The notes: generated from the sequence alone by a model not told the origin. Counted from the stretch's first letter, positions 1-9,370 are shown. The stretch is DNA of 64,000 nucleotides from Barnesiella intestinihominis YIT 11860 (GCF_000296465.1 NZ_JH815203.1:682001-746000); one strand, 5' to 3'. Numbers and translations: made by a program.

Positions 1-15
1 TTATCACAAAAAATT

Positions 16-1203
16 ATGAAAACTACCGTAGGTGTTTTTTTCGGAGGCCGCTCCACCGAGCACGAAATCTCCGTTATCTCGGCTCTCCAAGCCATCAATG
101 CTTTTAATAAAGAGAAATACGAAATCATACCCATATACATCACCAAACAAGGACGTTGGTTCAGCGGCGACGCCCTGCTCGAAGTAAAAAACTATCGCGA
201 CATGGCTGCCCTGCAAAACATGTGCGCCGAGGTTTACATGATTCCCGAATACGGCGACTACAACCTCTACCGCAAGAAAAGAGCCCTTTTCGGGAACAAT
301 ATATGGGCAAAACTCGACGTAGTCATTCCCGTACTGCACGGCAGTAACGGCGAGGACGGCATATTCGAGGGCATACTCGAATCCATCGGTATACCCTATG
401 CCGGTTGCAACACACTCTCCTCGGCCAACGGCATGGACAAGATAACCATGAAGATGATTATGGAAAAGAGCGGTATCCCCATCGTCGATTACGTATGGTT
501 CACCGACAAACAATGGTTCGCCCAACGCGATAAGCTCATCGAGGAAATCGAGACCCGATTGGGATATCCCGTCATCGTGAAACCTGCCAATTTAGGTTCG
601 AGCGTAGGTATCTCGCATGCCGATAATCGTGAAGAACTCATCGCCAAAGTAGATGTCGCCGAAAAATACTCTACCCGTATCGTTATCGAAGATATGGTCG
701 AAGAACTGAAAGAAATCAACTGCTCGGTATTGGGCGACTGCGACGACTACCGTACCTCGGTATGCGAGGAGCCTATCAAAAGCGGCGATATTCTCACTTA
801 CGAAGACAAATACATGGGTGGAGGCAAATCCAACAAAGGCATGCAAGCCACACAAAAACGTATTCCCGCCGACCTCTCTCCCGAAGATACCGCACGGGTA
901 CAATTCCTTGCCGGCGAAACGTTTCGGGTATTGTCTTGCCACGGAGTCGCCCGTGTCGATTTTATGATCGACGGTAAAAGCGGCGACATCTACGTCAACG
1001 AAATCAACACCATTCCCGGTTCCCTCTCGTTCTACCTGTGGGAAGCCTCCGGCATACGCTTCGACCAGCTTATGGACAAATTGGTAGACCTCGCCTTGAA
1101 ACGCAAACGCGAGTCTTCCATGAAGACCGTTAGCTACGACCAAAACATTTTCAACCTCGGCAAAGGGCTGAAAGGTGGGAAAATGGGCGCAAAACAACCA
1201 TAA
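16..1203 (+). CDS. ddl: D-alanine--D-alanine ligase
   Basis: This ATP-grasp enzyme joins two D-alanines in the cytoplasm to make the dipeptide that ends the peptidoglycan stem peptide. Visible marks are the N-terminal glycine-rich FFGGRSTEHEIS segment, HGSNGEDG at residues 108-115, the KPANLGSSVG nucleotide-binding strand near 189-198, and NEINTIPGS at 328-336, which holds metal-binding Glu and Asn. The omega-loop region has a YEDKY stretch near 262-266, as in ordinary D-Ala ligases; I see no sign of a D-lactate (vancomycin-resistance) type. At 395 residues it is slightly longer than many Ddl proteins because of a basic, glycine-rich tail. The ATG at 16 is the first possible start. The gene to the left lies outside the window, so its operon cannot be judged. 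Confidence 0.95.
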   Translation: MKTTVGVFFGGRSTEHEISVISALQAINAFNKEKYEIIPIYITKQGRWFSGDALLEVKNYRDMAALQNMCAEVYMIPEYGDYNLYRKKRALFGNNIWAKLDVVIPVLHGSNGEDGIFEGILESIGIPYAGCNTLSSANGMDKITMKMIMEKSGIPIVDYVWFTDKQWFAQRDKLIEEIETRLGYPVIVKPANLGSSVGISHADNREELIAKVDVAEKYSTRIVIEDMVEELKEINCSVLGDCDDYRTSVCEEPIKSGDILTYEDKYMGGGKSNKGMQATQKRIPADLSPEDTARVQFLAGETFRVLSCHGVARVDFMIDGKSGDIYVNEINTIPGSLSFYLWEASGIRFDQLMDKLVDLALKRKRESSMKTVSYDQNIFNLGKGLKGGKMGAKQP

Positions 1204-1335
1204 AGAGACAGCCACAAAGCTAACTGATACACAAGTAATTGATTATTCTCTCTTGCCATGTCCCGTAGTATTACGAGGTTCTGTGTAAGCGGTATAGAGA
1301 AAAACAGCGAAGAAATAGAAAAGCTGAAAAAGATA

Positions 1336-1458
1336 ATATGTTTACTTGAAGAGTTTACCTCCTCGCCCTATGGGCACTTCCTCCCTATATTTCTTCGGAA
1401 ACACCCCGTAGCATTGCGGGGAGCTGTGTTAGCGATATATAGAGAGGGGGGTAAATAA
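1336..1458. repeat. Dispersed intergenic repeat, family 2, copy 1
   Basis: GC-rich, partly palindromic intergenic sequence holding CTCGCCCTATGGGCACTTCC and, on the minus strand, CGCTAACACAGCTCCCCGC. Close relatives lie at 48246-48306 and 54140-54325. A 66-codon open frame runs through it but only translates the repeat. The rest of the gap between ddl and ettA (1204-1335) shows nothing recognisable. Confidence 0.6.
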
Positions 1459-1508
1459 TCCATTTACAACCTCGAAAAGAGACAAAAGCCACTACCCCCA
1501 TAAAACAA

Positions 1509-1536
1509 AAGCGGCGAACCTCCCGACCCGCCACTT
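1509..1536 (-). terminator. Rho-independent terminator of ettA
   Basis: On the minus strand AAGTGGCG pairs with CGCCGCTT (one G-U pair) and is followed by TTGTTTT. It sits about 20 bases past the ettA stop codon. Confidence 0.6.
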
Positions 1537-1557
1537 CTTCTATAAAAAACAAATTGA

Positions 1558-3243
1558 TCATTCCATAAGTTTGCGATAACGCACCCGGTGTGGTTCCACA
1601 TCGCCCATACGCTTTTTCTTATTTTCCTCGTATTCCGAATAAGAACCTTCGAAATAGAACACTTTCGAATCGCCTTCGAAAGCAAGTATATGGGTACAGA
1701 TACGGTCGAGAAACCAGCGGTCGTGCGAGATGACTACGGCACAACCGGCAAAATTTTCAAGACCTTCTTCCAATGCCCGCAAAGTGTTTACATCGATGTC
1801 GTTGGTAGGTTCGTCGAGCAAGAGTACATTACCCTCCTCTTTCAAAGCCATAGCCAAATGCAGACGATTACGTTCTCCACCGGAAAGCACCCCGATGAGT
1901 TTCTCCTGATCGGCTCCCGTAAAATTGAAGCGGGAGAGGTAGGCACGAGCGTTCATATCCCGACCACCCATGCGGAACGTTTCGAGTCCACCCGAAACGA
2001 CTTGATAGACTGTCTTGGCAGGGTCTATATCTTTGTGGGTCTGGTCCACATAAGCGATCTTCACGGTCTCGCCCACTTCGAAAGTTCCTTTGTCGCAAGC
2101 CTCCTGTCCCATAATCAGTTTGAACAGCGTGGTTTTTCCGGCTCCATTCGGTCCTATCACACCCACGATGCCATTGGGAGGCAATACGAAATCGAGATTA
2201 TCGAAAAGCAATTTGTCACCGAAAGCCTTAGCGACTCCGTGAGCCTCGATAACCTTGTTACCTAGACGAGGCCCGTTGGGAATAAAGATTTCGAGTTTTT
2301 CCTCTCGTTCCTTTTGGTCTTCATTCAATAGCTTATCGTACGAGTTCAAGCGAGCTTTACCTTTCGACTGTCGGGCTTTGGGAGCCATACGAACCCATTC
2401 CAACTCCCGTTCGAGAGTCTTACGCCGCTTGCTCGCCTGTTTCTCCTCCATCTCCATACGTTTGGTCTTCTGTTCCAGCCACGAGGTATAATTTCCCTGC
2501 CAGGGAATACCTTCGCCCCGATCGAGTTCGAGAATCCACCCGGCCACGTGGTCGAGGAAATAACGGTCATGGGTAATGGCAATAACCGTACCGGGATATT
2601 GCTGCAAATGCTGTTCCAACCAATCGATCGACTCGGCATCGAGGTGGTTGGTAGGTTCGTCGAGTAACAAAATATCAGGCTGTTGCAACAGCAGACGGCA
2701 CAATGCCACCCGACGACGCTCTCCTCCCGAAAGGAATTTTACGAGTTGATCCTCAGGCGGACAGCGAAGCGCATCCATCGCCCGTTCCAATTTGTTGTCT
2801 ATGTTCCACGCATCGGAGGCATCAATGTGGTCTTGCAATTCGGCTTGACGAGCGATTAAAGCCTCCATCTTGTCCGGGTCTTCGAGTACGTCGGGATCAC
2901 CGAACGACTCGTTTACCTTTTCATATTCTGCCAGTAAGTCGAGAATAGGTTGCACCCCTTCTTGTACGATCTCTTTTACTGTTTTTTCAGGGTCGAGTTT
3001 GGGCTCTTGTTCGAGATACCCCACCGAATACCCCGGCGAGAATACCACTTCGCCCTGATACGATTTCTCCACTCCGGCAATAATCTTCAACAACGTAGAC
3101 TTACCCGAACCGTTGAGACCGATAATACCAATTTTCGCCCCGTAAAAAAACGAAAGATAAATATCTTTGAGCACTTGTTTATGCGGAGGGAACATCTTGC
3201 TCACCCCCACCATCGAGAATATGATTTTTTTATCGTCTGCCAT
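1558..3243 (-). CDS. ettA: Energy-dependent translational throttle protein EttA (ABC-F ATPase)
   Basis: Soluble ABC-F protein with two ATPase domains and no membrane segments. The family binds the ribosomal E site and couples translation to ATP level. Domain 1 has Walker A GLNGSGKST at residues 42-50, signature LSGGERRRVALCR and Walker B LLLDEPTNHLD. The inter-domain linker is rich in Lys, Arg and Glu (KRMEMEEKQASKRRK). Domain 2 has GPNGAGKTT, LSGGERNRLHLA and LLLDEPTNDID. The 561-residue length and the N-terminal phrase about KMFPPHKQVLKDI match EttA rather than Uup or antibiotic-resistance ABC-F members. It is the last gene of a leftward ruvX-def-ettA run, starting 30 bases after def ends. 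Confidence 0.94.
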   Translation of the reverse strand: MADDKKIIFSMVGVSKMFPPHKQVLKDIYLSFFYGAKIGIIGLNGSGKSTLLKIIAGVEKSYQGEVVFSPGYSVGYLEQEPKLDPEKTVKEIVQEGVQPILDLLAEYEKVNESFGDPDVLEDPDKMEALIARQAELQDHIDASDAWNIDNKLERAMDALRCPPEDQLVKFLSGGERRRVALCRLLLQQPDILLLDEPTNHLDAESIDWLEQHLQQYPGTVIAITHDRYFLDHVAGWILELDRGEGIPWQGNYTSWLEQKTKRMEMEEKQASKRRKTLERELEWVRMAPKARQSKGKARLNSYDKLLNEDQKEREEKLEIFIPNGPRLGNKVIEAHGVAKAFGDKLLFDNLDFVLPPNGIVGVIGPNGAGKTTLFKLIMGQEACDKGTFEVGETVKIAYVDQTHKDIDPAKTVYQVVSGGLETFRMGGRDMNARAYLSRFNFTGADQEKLIGVLSGGERNRLHLAMALKEEGNVLLLDEPTNDIDVNTLRALEEGLENFAGCAVVISHDRWFLDRICTHILAFEGDSKVFYFEGSYSEYEENKKKRMGDVEPHRVRYRKLME

Positions 3244-3273
3244 ATAAAAAAAGATAGAATTAAAGAGTAAAAC

Positions 3274-3840
3274 TTATTTTTTCAAGGGAGTCGCTTTCAC
3301 GCGATAATCGCAGCGTACTTTCCCTTTAATGATATTGGTCAACTTCGATTTTATCAATTGCTTGCGAATGGGCGAGATTCGGTCGATAAAGACCTTCCCT
3401 TCCAAATGGTCGTATTCGTGTTGAACCACTCGTGCGAGATATCCCTCAATAACCTCATCATGAGGTTGAAAATTCTCATCGAGCCATTTCAACCGAATCT
3501 TCTCGATACGGGGAACCGGTTCGTGAATACCGGGCAGACTGAGACAGCCCTCCTCCCGGGTCTCCTTCGACCCGTCCTCCAATGCTTCGAGAACCGGATT
3601 TATCAAGGTCAGCTTCACATCGGCACATTCGGGGAAATACTCGGCCATAGGATTTACGTCGATAACGATCAACCGGATAGAAAGTCCTATCTGCGGAGCT
3701 GCCAGCCCGATACCTTCGGTAGCATACATCGTCTCATACATATTTTCAATCAGCTCTTTCAGCTGAGGGTAAGAAGCATCGATCTCTTCGGTCTCCTTAC
3801 GAATTACGGGATGCCCGTAAAGATAAACAGGTAGTACCAT
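3274..3840 (-). CDS. def: Peptide deformylase
   Basis: Metalloenzyme that removes the formyl group from the N-terminal methionine of new proteins. All three family motifs are present: [10 protein letters not shown] at 43-52, EEGCLSLPG with metal ligand Cys99, and HEYDH at 141-145 with two His ligands and the catalytic Glu. At 188 residues it has the usual length. It starts 3 bases after the ruvX stop, so the two are almost certainly co-transcribed and translationally coupled. The pairing of ruvX and def is common in Bacteroidales. Confidence 0.95.
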   Translation of the reverse strand: MVLPVYLYGHPVIRKETEEIDASYPQLKELIENMYETMYATEGIGLAAPQIGLSIRLIVIDVNPMAEYFPECADVKLTLINPVLEALEDGSKETREEGCLSLPGIHEPVPRIEKIRLKWLDENFQPHDEVIEGYLARVVQHEYDHLEGKVFIDRISPIRKQLIKSKLTNIIKGKVRCDYRVKATPLKK

Positions 3841-3843
3841 ATC

Positions 3844-4260
3844 TTATTGTTTTTTACTTTCCAAATAATCCCTCAGAATTATCGTCGCGCTTATCTCATC
3901 GACCAGCTCCTTATTTCGCCGAGCCATTTTGGACAAGCCACCGTCGATCATCGCCCGATGAGCCAAAACCGAAGTGAACCGCTCGTCAAAAAACTCTATC
4001 GGCACATTGGGAAAAAGTTTTTTGAACCGGTTGACAAAAGGGGTTATATAGCGCATACTCTCGGACGGCTGGTTATTCATCTGCCGTGGCAGCCCCACGA
4101 CGACCCGTTCGACCGACTCTCGCTGCATATACTGCGTGAGAAAATCGATCAACTGCGACGATGCCACGGTTGTCAATCCGTTTGCTATAATTTGCAACGG
4201 ATCAGTCACCGCTATGCCCGTACGCTTTCTTCCGTAATCTATTGAAAGAATCCTTGCCAT
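3844..4260 (-). CDS. ruvX: Putative pre-16S rRNA nuclease / Holliday-junction resolvase RuvX (YqgF)
   Basis: Small RNase H-fold nuclease of 138 residues. It has the family's DYGRKRTGIAV start with the first acidic catalytic Asp near residue 7, the RVVVGLP strand and the FFDERFTS motif. YqgF proteins are linked to 16S rRNA 5' maturation and have also been called RuvX. The frame is open for 31 more codons upstream, but those translate a dispersed repeat (4264-4400). The ATG at 4260, giving MARILSIDYG, is the correct start. Its promoter lies inside that repeat. First gene of the ruvX-def-ettA run. Confidence 0.9.
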   Translation of the reverse strand: MARILSIDYGRKRTGIAVTDPLQIIANGLTTVASSQLIDFLTQYMQRESVERVVVGLPRQMNNQPSESMRYITPFVNRFKKLFPNVPIEFFDERFTSVLAHRAMIDGGLSKMARRNKELVDEISATIILRDYLESKKQ

Positions 4261-4269
4261 ATTAGAGTA

Positions 4270-4300
4270 CAAAGATACGTATAAGCGGGAGCAGAGCAAA
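4270..4300 (-). promoter_or_regulatory. ruvX promoter (Bacteroidetes -33/-7)
   Basis: Minus strand TTTG (4300-4297), 19 bases, TATCTTTG (4277-4270). The -7 box ends 10 bases before the ruvX start codon. It lies within the dispersed repeat. Confidence 0.7.
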
Positions 4301-4392
4301 ACAAAGCTCGTTTTAATTTTATTCGGCCGAGCGGAAGTATCTTCGAGTTTCAACTCAAAGATAGCAAAAGGTGAGTGCAGAGGTCAAATAAA

Positions 4393-4424
4393 TTTGGCTA
4401 TGCACTCACTTATGCGTATATTTG
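4393..4424 (+). promoter_or_regulatory. Promoter of the mannosidase operon
   Basis: TTTG (4393-4396), 20 bases including TGCACTCAC, then TATATTTG (4417-4424). The start codon of the GH92 gene follows 110 bases later. Confidence 0.7.
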
Positions 4425-4533
4425 AACCATATTTTATTCCACACCACCAATAACAAAAAAAATAAGGATTCGTTACGATTCCTTACGAATGAATGTGCGT
4501 CGAACCGATCATATTAACATAACACCTGATAAG

Positions 4534-6819
4534 ATGAACAAATTTTCTGTCATTTTCAAATTATCCTTCATCAACACTATCTTTTTTTATCTACCCGTTC
4601 TCGCAAACAATTCTCCCGTAGATTACGTAAACACTCTCGTAGGGACCCAATCGAAATTCGAACTATCCACCGGAAATACCTATCCAGCTATTGCAATGCC
4701 GTGGGGTATGAACTTCTGGACTCCGCAAACCGGAGATATGGGCGACGGTTGGACATATACATACAATGCCGACAAAATAAAAGGGTTCAAACAGACCCAC
4801 CAACCCAGTCCCTGGATGAACGATTACGGGCAATTCGCCCTTATGCCGGTAACCGGAGGAGTCGTGTTCGAACAGAACCAACGAGCCAGTTGGTTCTCCC
4901 ATAAAGCCGAGATAGCTAAACCTTACTATTATAAAGTATATTTGGCCGACCATGATGTCACCACAGAAATGACGGTAACGGAACGAGCCTCTTTATTCCG
5001 TTTCACATTTCCCGAGGAGCAAAATTCGTATGTTATCGTCGACGCTTTCGACAAGGGCTCTTATATAAAAATCATACCCGAAGAGAATAAAATCATCGGA
5101 TATTCCACCCGGAATTCGGGGGGTGTTCCCGAAAATTTCAAGAACTATTTTATCATTGTTTTCGACAAACCGTTTCAATTCACTGCCGTGGCCCTCGATA
5201 ATGCCATCAAGACCAATCAAACCGAAATCGAAGGGAACCATGCAGGCAGTATTATCGGTTTCTCCACACACAAAGGAGAACAAATACACGCACGAGTAGC
5301 CTCGTCTTTCATCAGTTTCGAGCAGGCGGAATTGAATTTGCAGGAACTCGGCGATGGAGATTTCGACCGTTTAACAGAAGAAGGAAAGAACCGTTGGAAC
5401 GAAATATTATCCAAAATTGAAATTGAAGACAACGACATCGACAATTTGCGTACGTTTTATTCCTGTTTATACCGGTCGGTTCTTTTCCCACGGGCATTTT
5501 ACGAAATAAATGCCGAGGGTGAAACCATTCATTACAGCCCTTACAATGGACAAGTATTACCCGGTTACCTATTTACCGACACCGGATTCTGGGATACCTT
5601 CCGCTCTCTATTCCCGCTGTTAAATCTAATATATCCCTCGATGAACGAAAAAATGCAAGAGGGATTGGTCAACGCTTACAAAGAAAGTGGATTTTTACCC
5701 GAATGGGCCAGTCCAGGACATCGGGATTGTATGGTTGGAAACAACTCGGCCTCGGTTGTCGCCGATGCCTATATCAAAGGCTTGCAAGGCTATGACATAG
5801 AACTGTTATGGGAGGCTTTGAAACACGGAGCGAACAACCACCTGAAAGGTACGGCATCGGGAAGAGTCGCTTTCGAAGCGTACAACCGGTTGGGATATGT
5901 ACCCAATAATATCGGTGTGGGACAAAATGTCGCTCGCACATTGGAATATGCCTATAATGACTGGTGCATTTATACCCTCGGTAAGAAATTGGGAAAACCC
6001 GATAGCGAAATAGAGATTTATAAACAGCGAAGCCTAAACTATAAAAATGTGTACAACCCGTCGGAAAAACTCATGGTCGGGAAAGACGATCGGGGAAAAT
6101 TCAATCCTCGTTTCAGCGCCACGGATTGGAGCGGCGATTTTTGCGAAGGGAACAGTTGGCATTGGAGTTTCTGCGTGTTCCACGACCCGCAAGGGCTCAT
6201 AGACTTGATGGGGGGCAACGAAGCATTCAACCAGATGATGGACTCGGTTTTCGTCATACCCAGCTACTTAGGAATCAAAAGCCGGGGAGTCATACATGAA
6301 ATGAGGGAAATGCAAGTGATGAATATGGGACAATATGCCCACGGCAATCAGCCCATACAACACATGGTATATCTGTATAACTACTCGGGAGAACCGTGGA
6401 AAGCGCAATATCGGGTGAGGGATATCATGGAAAAGCTCTATTCCGCCACTCCCGACGGATATTGCGGTGACGAAGACAACGGACAAACCTCGGCTTGGTA
6501 CATATTCTCGGCTCTCGGATTCTATCCTGTCTGTCCCGGAACCGACCAATATATTATCGGGACACCATTATTCAAGGAGGCAAAGCTGCATCTGGAAAAC
6601 GGGAAGTGCCTGACCATCGAGGCCAAAAACAATAGCGCAACAAACAAATATATTCGTTCGATAAAACTCAACGGAAAGAACCACACACTCAATTATTTCA
6701 AGCACAACGTCTTGGTAGAAGGCGGGGAAATACAATTCCTCATGGACAACGAACCCAATTTGAAACGAGGCTCAACCAAAGAAACTGTGCCTTATTCTTT
6801 CTCTTTGGCGAATGAATAA
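4534..6819 (+). CDS. GH92 family alpha-mannosidase
   Basis: Secreted exo-acting alpha-mannosidase of the calcium-dependent GH92 family, 761 residues, the usual length. From the ATG at 4534 a signal peptide is visible (KLSFINTIFFYLPVLA); an earlier in-frame ATG at 4489 would put 15 polar residues ahead of it and is less likely. Then come the N-terminal beta domain (VNTLVGT, GNTYPAIAMPWGMNFWTPQT) and the (alpha/alpha)6 catalytic domain. The CEGNSWHW motif holds the general-acid Glu, and GDEDNGQTSAW holds the aspartates that act as base in characterised members. First of three genes with an EEP protein and GH125. The likely substrate is alpha-linked mannose on N-glycans or yeast mannan; linkage cannot be told from sequence. 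No SusC/SusD pair is nearby. Confidence 0.93.
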   Translation: MNKFSVIFKLSFINTIFFYLPVLANNSPVDYVNTLVGTQSKFELSTGNTYPAIAMPWGMNFWTPQTGDMGDGWTYTYNADKIKGFKQTHQPSPWMNDYGQFALMPVTGGVVFEQNQRASWFSHKAEIAKPYYYKVYLADHDVTTEMTVTERASLFRFTFPEEQNSYVIVDAFDKGSYIKIIPEENKIIGYSTRNSGGVPENFKNYFIIVFDKPFQFTAVALDNAIKTNQTEIEGNHAGSIIGFSTHKGEQIHARVASSFISFEQAELNLQELGDGDFDRLTEEGKNRWNEILSKIEIEDNDIDNLRTFYSCLYRSVLFPRAFYEINAEGETIHYSPYNGQVLPGYLFTDTGFWDTFRSLFPLLNLIYPSMNEKMQEGLVNAYKESGFLPEWASPGHRDCMVGNNSASVVADAYIKGLQGYDIELLWEALKHGANNHLKGTASGRVAFEAYNRLGYVPNNIGVGQNVARTLEYAYNDWCIYTLGKKLGKPDSEIEIYKQRSLNYKNVYNPSEKLMVGKDDRGKFNPRFSATDWSGDFCEGNSWHWSFCVFHDPQGLIDLMGGNEAFNQMMDSVFVIPSYLGIKSRGVIHEMREMQVMNMGQYAHGNQPIQHMVYLYNYSGEPWKAQYRVRDIMEKLYSATPDGYCGDEDNGQTSAWYIFSALGFYPVCPGTDQYIIGTPLFKEAKLHLENGKCLTIEAKNNSATNKYIRSIKLNGKNHTLNYFKHNVLVEGGEIQFLMDNEPNLKRGSTKETVPYSFSLANE

Positions 6820-6856
6820 AATGTAGTACTTTTGGAAAGACAAATCAATATCATAT

Positions 6857-7795
6857 ATGAACTATAAGAATAGCATAGGTATCCTATCCGTAATAATCAT
6901 ACTGTTATGTGGTTGTCAACCCGATAAAAAAACCATATTTACCGCAGCCTCCTATAACCTGAGGAACGCAAACAGCGCCGATTCGTTGCAAGGAGACGGT
7001 TGGGGAAATAGATGCCCTATCATAGCCAGGCTAGTACAGTTTCATGAATTCGATATTTTTGGGACACAAGAAGGGCTCAGACATCAATTAGACTCCCTGA
7101 AAACGAGCCTCCCGAAATATGATTACATAGGCGTGGGGCGTAATGATGGAAAAAAGGAAGGCGAACATGCAGCCATTTTTTACCGAATCGATAAATTCGA
7201 ATTATTGGAACACGGAGACTTTTGGCTATCGGAGACGCCTGAAAAACCGAGCGTCGGCTGGGATGCGGTTTTACCGAGAATCTGCACTTGGGGACATTTC
7301 AAATACAAAGATACCGGATTTGAATTTCTCTTTTTCAATCTCCACATGGACCATATAGGGAAACAAGCCCGGGTAGAAAGCGCTTTGCTCGTACAACAAA
7401 AAATGAAAGAAATCGGCGAAAATCTACCAGCTATACTCACCGGAGATTTCAATGTAGACCAGACTCATCGCTCCTACCTCGCTTTAACAGAAAGTGGAAT
7501 ACTCCGAGACGCATTCGAAGTGGCCGACTTGCGTTATGCGACCAACGGCACATTCAACGGTTTCGACTCTGACAACTACACCGAAAGCCGAATCGACCAT
7601 GTGTTTGTAACGCCTACATTCCATATTCTGAAATACGGCGTTCTCACCGACAGCTATCGTCGTATGAAAGAAGGCAATCAAAAAGCCTCGGTAAAAGATT
7701 GTCCCGAAGAAATCTCAATCAGAAGTTACGAATCTCGCATACCGTCCGACCATTTCCCTGTAATGGTCAAGTTGGAAGTATGCGATAAAAACTAA
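6857..7795 (+). CDS. Endonuclease/exonuclease/phosphatase-family lipoprotein
   Basis: A 312-residue protein of the EEP fold. A lipoprotein signal (IIILLCGC, Cys near residue 21) places it outside the inner membrane. EEP motifs are visible: SYNLRNAN near the N-terminus, GTQEG (metal-binding Glu), LFFNLHMDH, LTGDFNVD and the final SDHFPVMV His. It begins 37 bases after the GH92 stop. EEP proteins beside mannosidases in Bacteroidales glycan loci are often annotated as hydrolases of unknown substrate. A phosphodiesterase acting on phosphorylated mannans is a reasonable guess, but nothing in the sequence proves it. Confidence 0.85.
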   Translation: MNYKNSIGILSVIIILLCGCQPDKKTIFTAASYNLRNANSADSLQGDGWGNRCPIIARLVQFHEFDIFGTQEGLRHQLDSLKTSLPKYDYIGVGRNDGKKEGEHAAIFYRIDKFELLEHGDFWLSETPEKPSVGWDAVLPRICTWGHFKYKDTGFEFLFFNLHMDHIGKQARVESALLVQQKMKEIGENLPAILTGDFNVDQTHRSYLALTESGILRDAFEVADLRYATNGTFNGFDSDNYTESRIDHVFVTPTFHILKYGVLTDSYRRMKEGNQKASVKDCPEEISIRSYESRIPSDHFPVMVKLEVCDKN

Positions 7796-7870
7796 AACGA
7801 TATACGTCGATTCCCCAATTATAACTGATACACATTTTTTATTTATTAACCATACATACAGTATATTTTT

Positions 7871-9316
7871 ATGAAATCTATTGCAAAAGTAAGTTGCTTA
7901 TGTCTGGCTCTCGGATATGGATTCTCCTATACCCATGCAGCCACAGCTCGTGTAGCGACAGCACAGCAAGACAACACCCGGGTACAATACACAAGCAACC
8001 GTCCGCAAGAACGCTTGTTCGTATCCAACGCCGTAGAAAAACAAATCAAACGAGTAAAATCTTTATTGACAAATGCTCGGCTGGCTTGGATGTTTGAGAA
8101 CTGTTTCCCGAACACACTCGATACGACCGTACATTTCGATGGGGACGACGATACTTTCGTATATACCGGTGATATACACGCCATGTGGTTGCGCGACTCA
8201 GGAGCTCAAGTATGGCCCTACGTGCAATTGGCTAACCAAGACCCTCGATTAAAGAAAATGTTGGCAGGGGTCATCAACCGCCAATTCAAATGTATCAATA
8301 TCGATCCATACGCAAACGCATTTAACATGGGTCCTACCGGAGGGGAATGGATGTCCGACATGACAGATATGAAACCCGAACTGCACGAGCGCAAATGGGA
8401 AATAGACTCGCTGTGTTATCCCATTAGGTTAGCCTATCAATATTGGAAAGTTACCGGTGATACCAGTGTATTTGGCGAAGAATGGATACAAGCCATTACG
8501 AATGTACTGCGGACTTTCAAAGAACAACAACGGAAAGAAGGAAATGGCCCCTACAAATTCCAACGTAAAACAGAGAGAGCTCTTGATACAATGACCAACA
8601 ACGGATTAGGAAATCCGGTAAAACCCGTCGGACTGATAATCTCTGCGTTCCGTCCCTCCGACGATGCCACGACATTCCAATTTCTCGTTCCTTCAAATTT
8701 CTTTGCCGTAACTTCATTGAGAAAATCTGCTGAAATCCTGCGGAAGGTAAATCACAACGAGAAACTAGCGAAAGAATGTTCCGATCTGGCCCAAGAGGTA
8801 GAAACCGCCCTGCAAAAGTATGCGGTTTATAATCACCCGAAATACGGTAAAATATATGCCTTCGAAGTCGATGGATTCGGGAACCAACTGCTGATGGACG
8901 ATGCCAATGTTCCCAGCCTGCTGGCAATGCCCTATTTGGGAGATGTGGACATAAACGATCCTATTTATCAAAACACCCGCAAATTCGTATGGAGCGAAGA
9001 CAACCCCTATTTCTTCAAAGGTAGCGCCGGCGAAGGCATAGGAGGCCCCCACATCGGTTATGATATGGTATGGCCTATGAGTATTATGATGAAGGCATTT
9101 ACCAGTCAAAACGATCAAGAAATAAAAGAGTGCATAGAAATGTTGATGAAAACAGATGCCGGAACAGGATTTATGCACGAATCGTTCCATAAAAACGATC
9201 CTAAAAATTTCACTCGGGCTTGGTTCGCTTGGCAAAATACACTTTTCGGCGAATTAATTCTGAAACTGGTAAATGAAGGGAAAGTAGACTTATTGAATAG
9301 CATCGACATTCAATAA
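7871..9316 (+). CDS. GH125 family exo-alpha-1,6-mannosidase
   Basis: Metal-independent alpha-mannosidase of family GH125, 481 residues with an N-terminal signal peptide (LCLALGYGFSYTHAA). Family landmarks are GDIHAMWLRDSGAQVWPY, the RPSDDA segment with the probable acid Asp, GPHIGYDMVWPMS, and GTGFMHESF with the probable base Glu, which fit an inverting (alpha/alpha)6 barrel. Known GH125 enzymes cleave alpha-1,6-mannose. It closes the GH92-EEP-GH125 operon and is followed by a strong terminator. Together GH92 and GH125 would trim branched alpha-mannan or high-mannose N-glycan in the periplasm. Confidence 0.92.
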   Translation: MKSIAKVSCLCLALGYGFSYTHAATARVATAQQDNTRVQYTSNRPQERLFVSNAVEKQIKRVKSLLTNARLAWMFENCFPNTLDTTVHFDGDDDTFVYTGDIHAMWLRDSGAQVWPYVQLANQDPRLKKMLAGVINRQFKCINIDPYANAFNMGPTGGEWMSDMTDMKPELHERKWEIDSLCYPIRLAYQYWKVTGDTSVFGEEWIQAITNVLRTFKEQQRKEGNGPYKFQRKTERALDTMTNNGLGNPVKPVGLIISAFRPSDDATTFQFLVPSNFFAVTSLRKSAEILRKVNHNEKLAKECSDLAQEVETALQKYAVYNHPKYGKIYAFEVDGFGNQLLMDDANVPSLLAMPYLGDVDINDPIYQNTRKFVWSEDNPYFFKGSAGEGIGGPHIGYDMVWPMSIMMKAFTSQNDQEIKECIEMLMKTDAGTGFMHESFHKNDPKNFTRAWFAWQNTLFGELILKLVNEGKVDLLNSIDIQ

Positions 9317-9333
9317 AAATAAAACGCAAAAGA

Positions 9334-9370
9334 AATAAAAATGCCCCTGTAATTACAGGGGTATTTTTAT
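9334..9370. terminator. Terminator of the mannosidase operon
   Basis: Perfect palindrome CCCCTGTAATTACAGGGG (9344-9361) flanked by A-rich and T-rich arms, so it could also stop leftward transcription. It lies 18 bases after the GH125 stop. Confidence 0.85.

Larger units (their letters stand above)
4264..4424. repeat. Promoter-bearing dispersed repeat between ruvX and GH92 (divergent)
   Basis: Read on the minus strand, 4264-4388 matches the array at 18862-19152: TGCACTCACC, then a TATCTTTG box, then GAAACTCGAAGATACTTCCG, and ending in a second TATCTTTG box next to ruvX. On the plus strand 4393-4424 carries TGCACTCAC followed by TATATTTG, facing the GH92 gene. The two TGCACTCAC words form a perfect 9-base inverted repeat (4371-4379 and 4401-4409), so the element is laid out as a divergent promoter. 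Confidence 0.8.

Noticed and set aside
592-1215. 207-codon antisense frame in ddl
   Set aside because: Shadow of the strongly supported ddl reading frame.
1258-1458. 66-codon open frame on the plus strand after ddl
   Set aside because: Its second half is the family-2 intergenic repeat, and no recognisable protein features or ribosome site are present.
1588-2265. 225-codon antisense frame in ettA
   Set aside because: Shadow of the ABC-F gene; no motif of its own.
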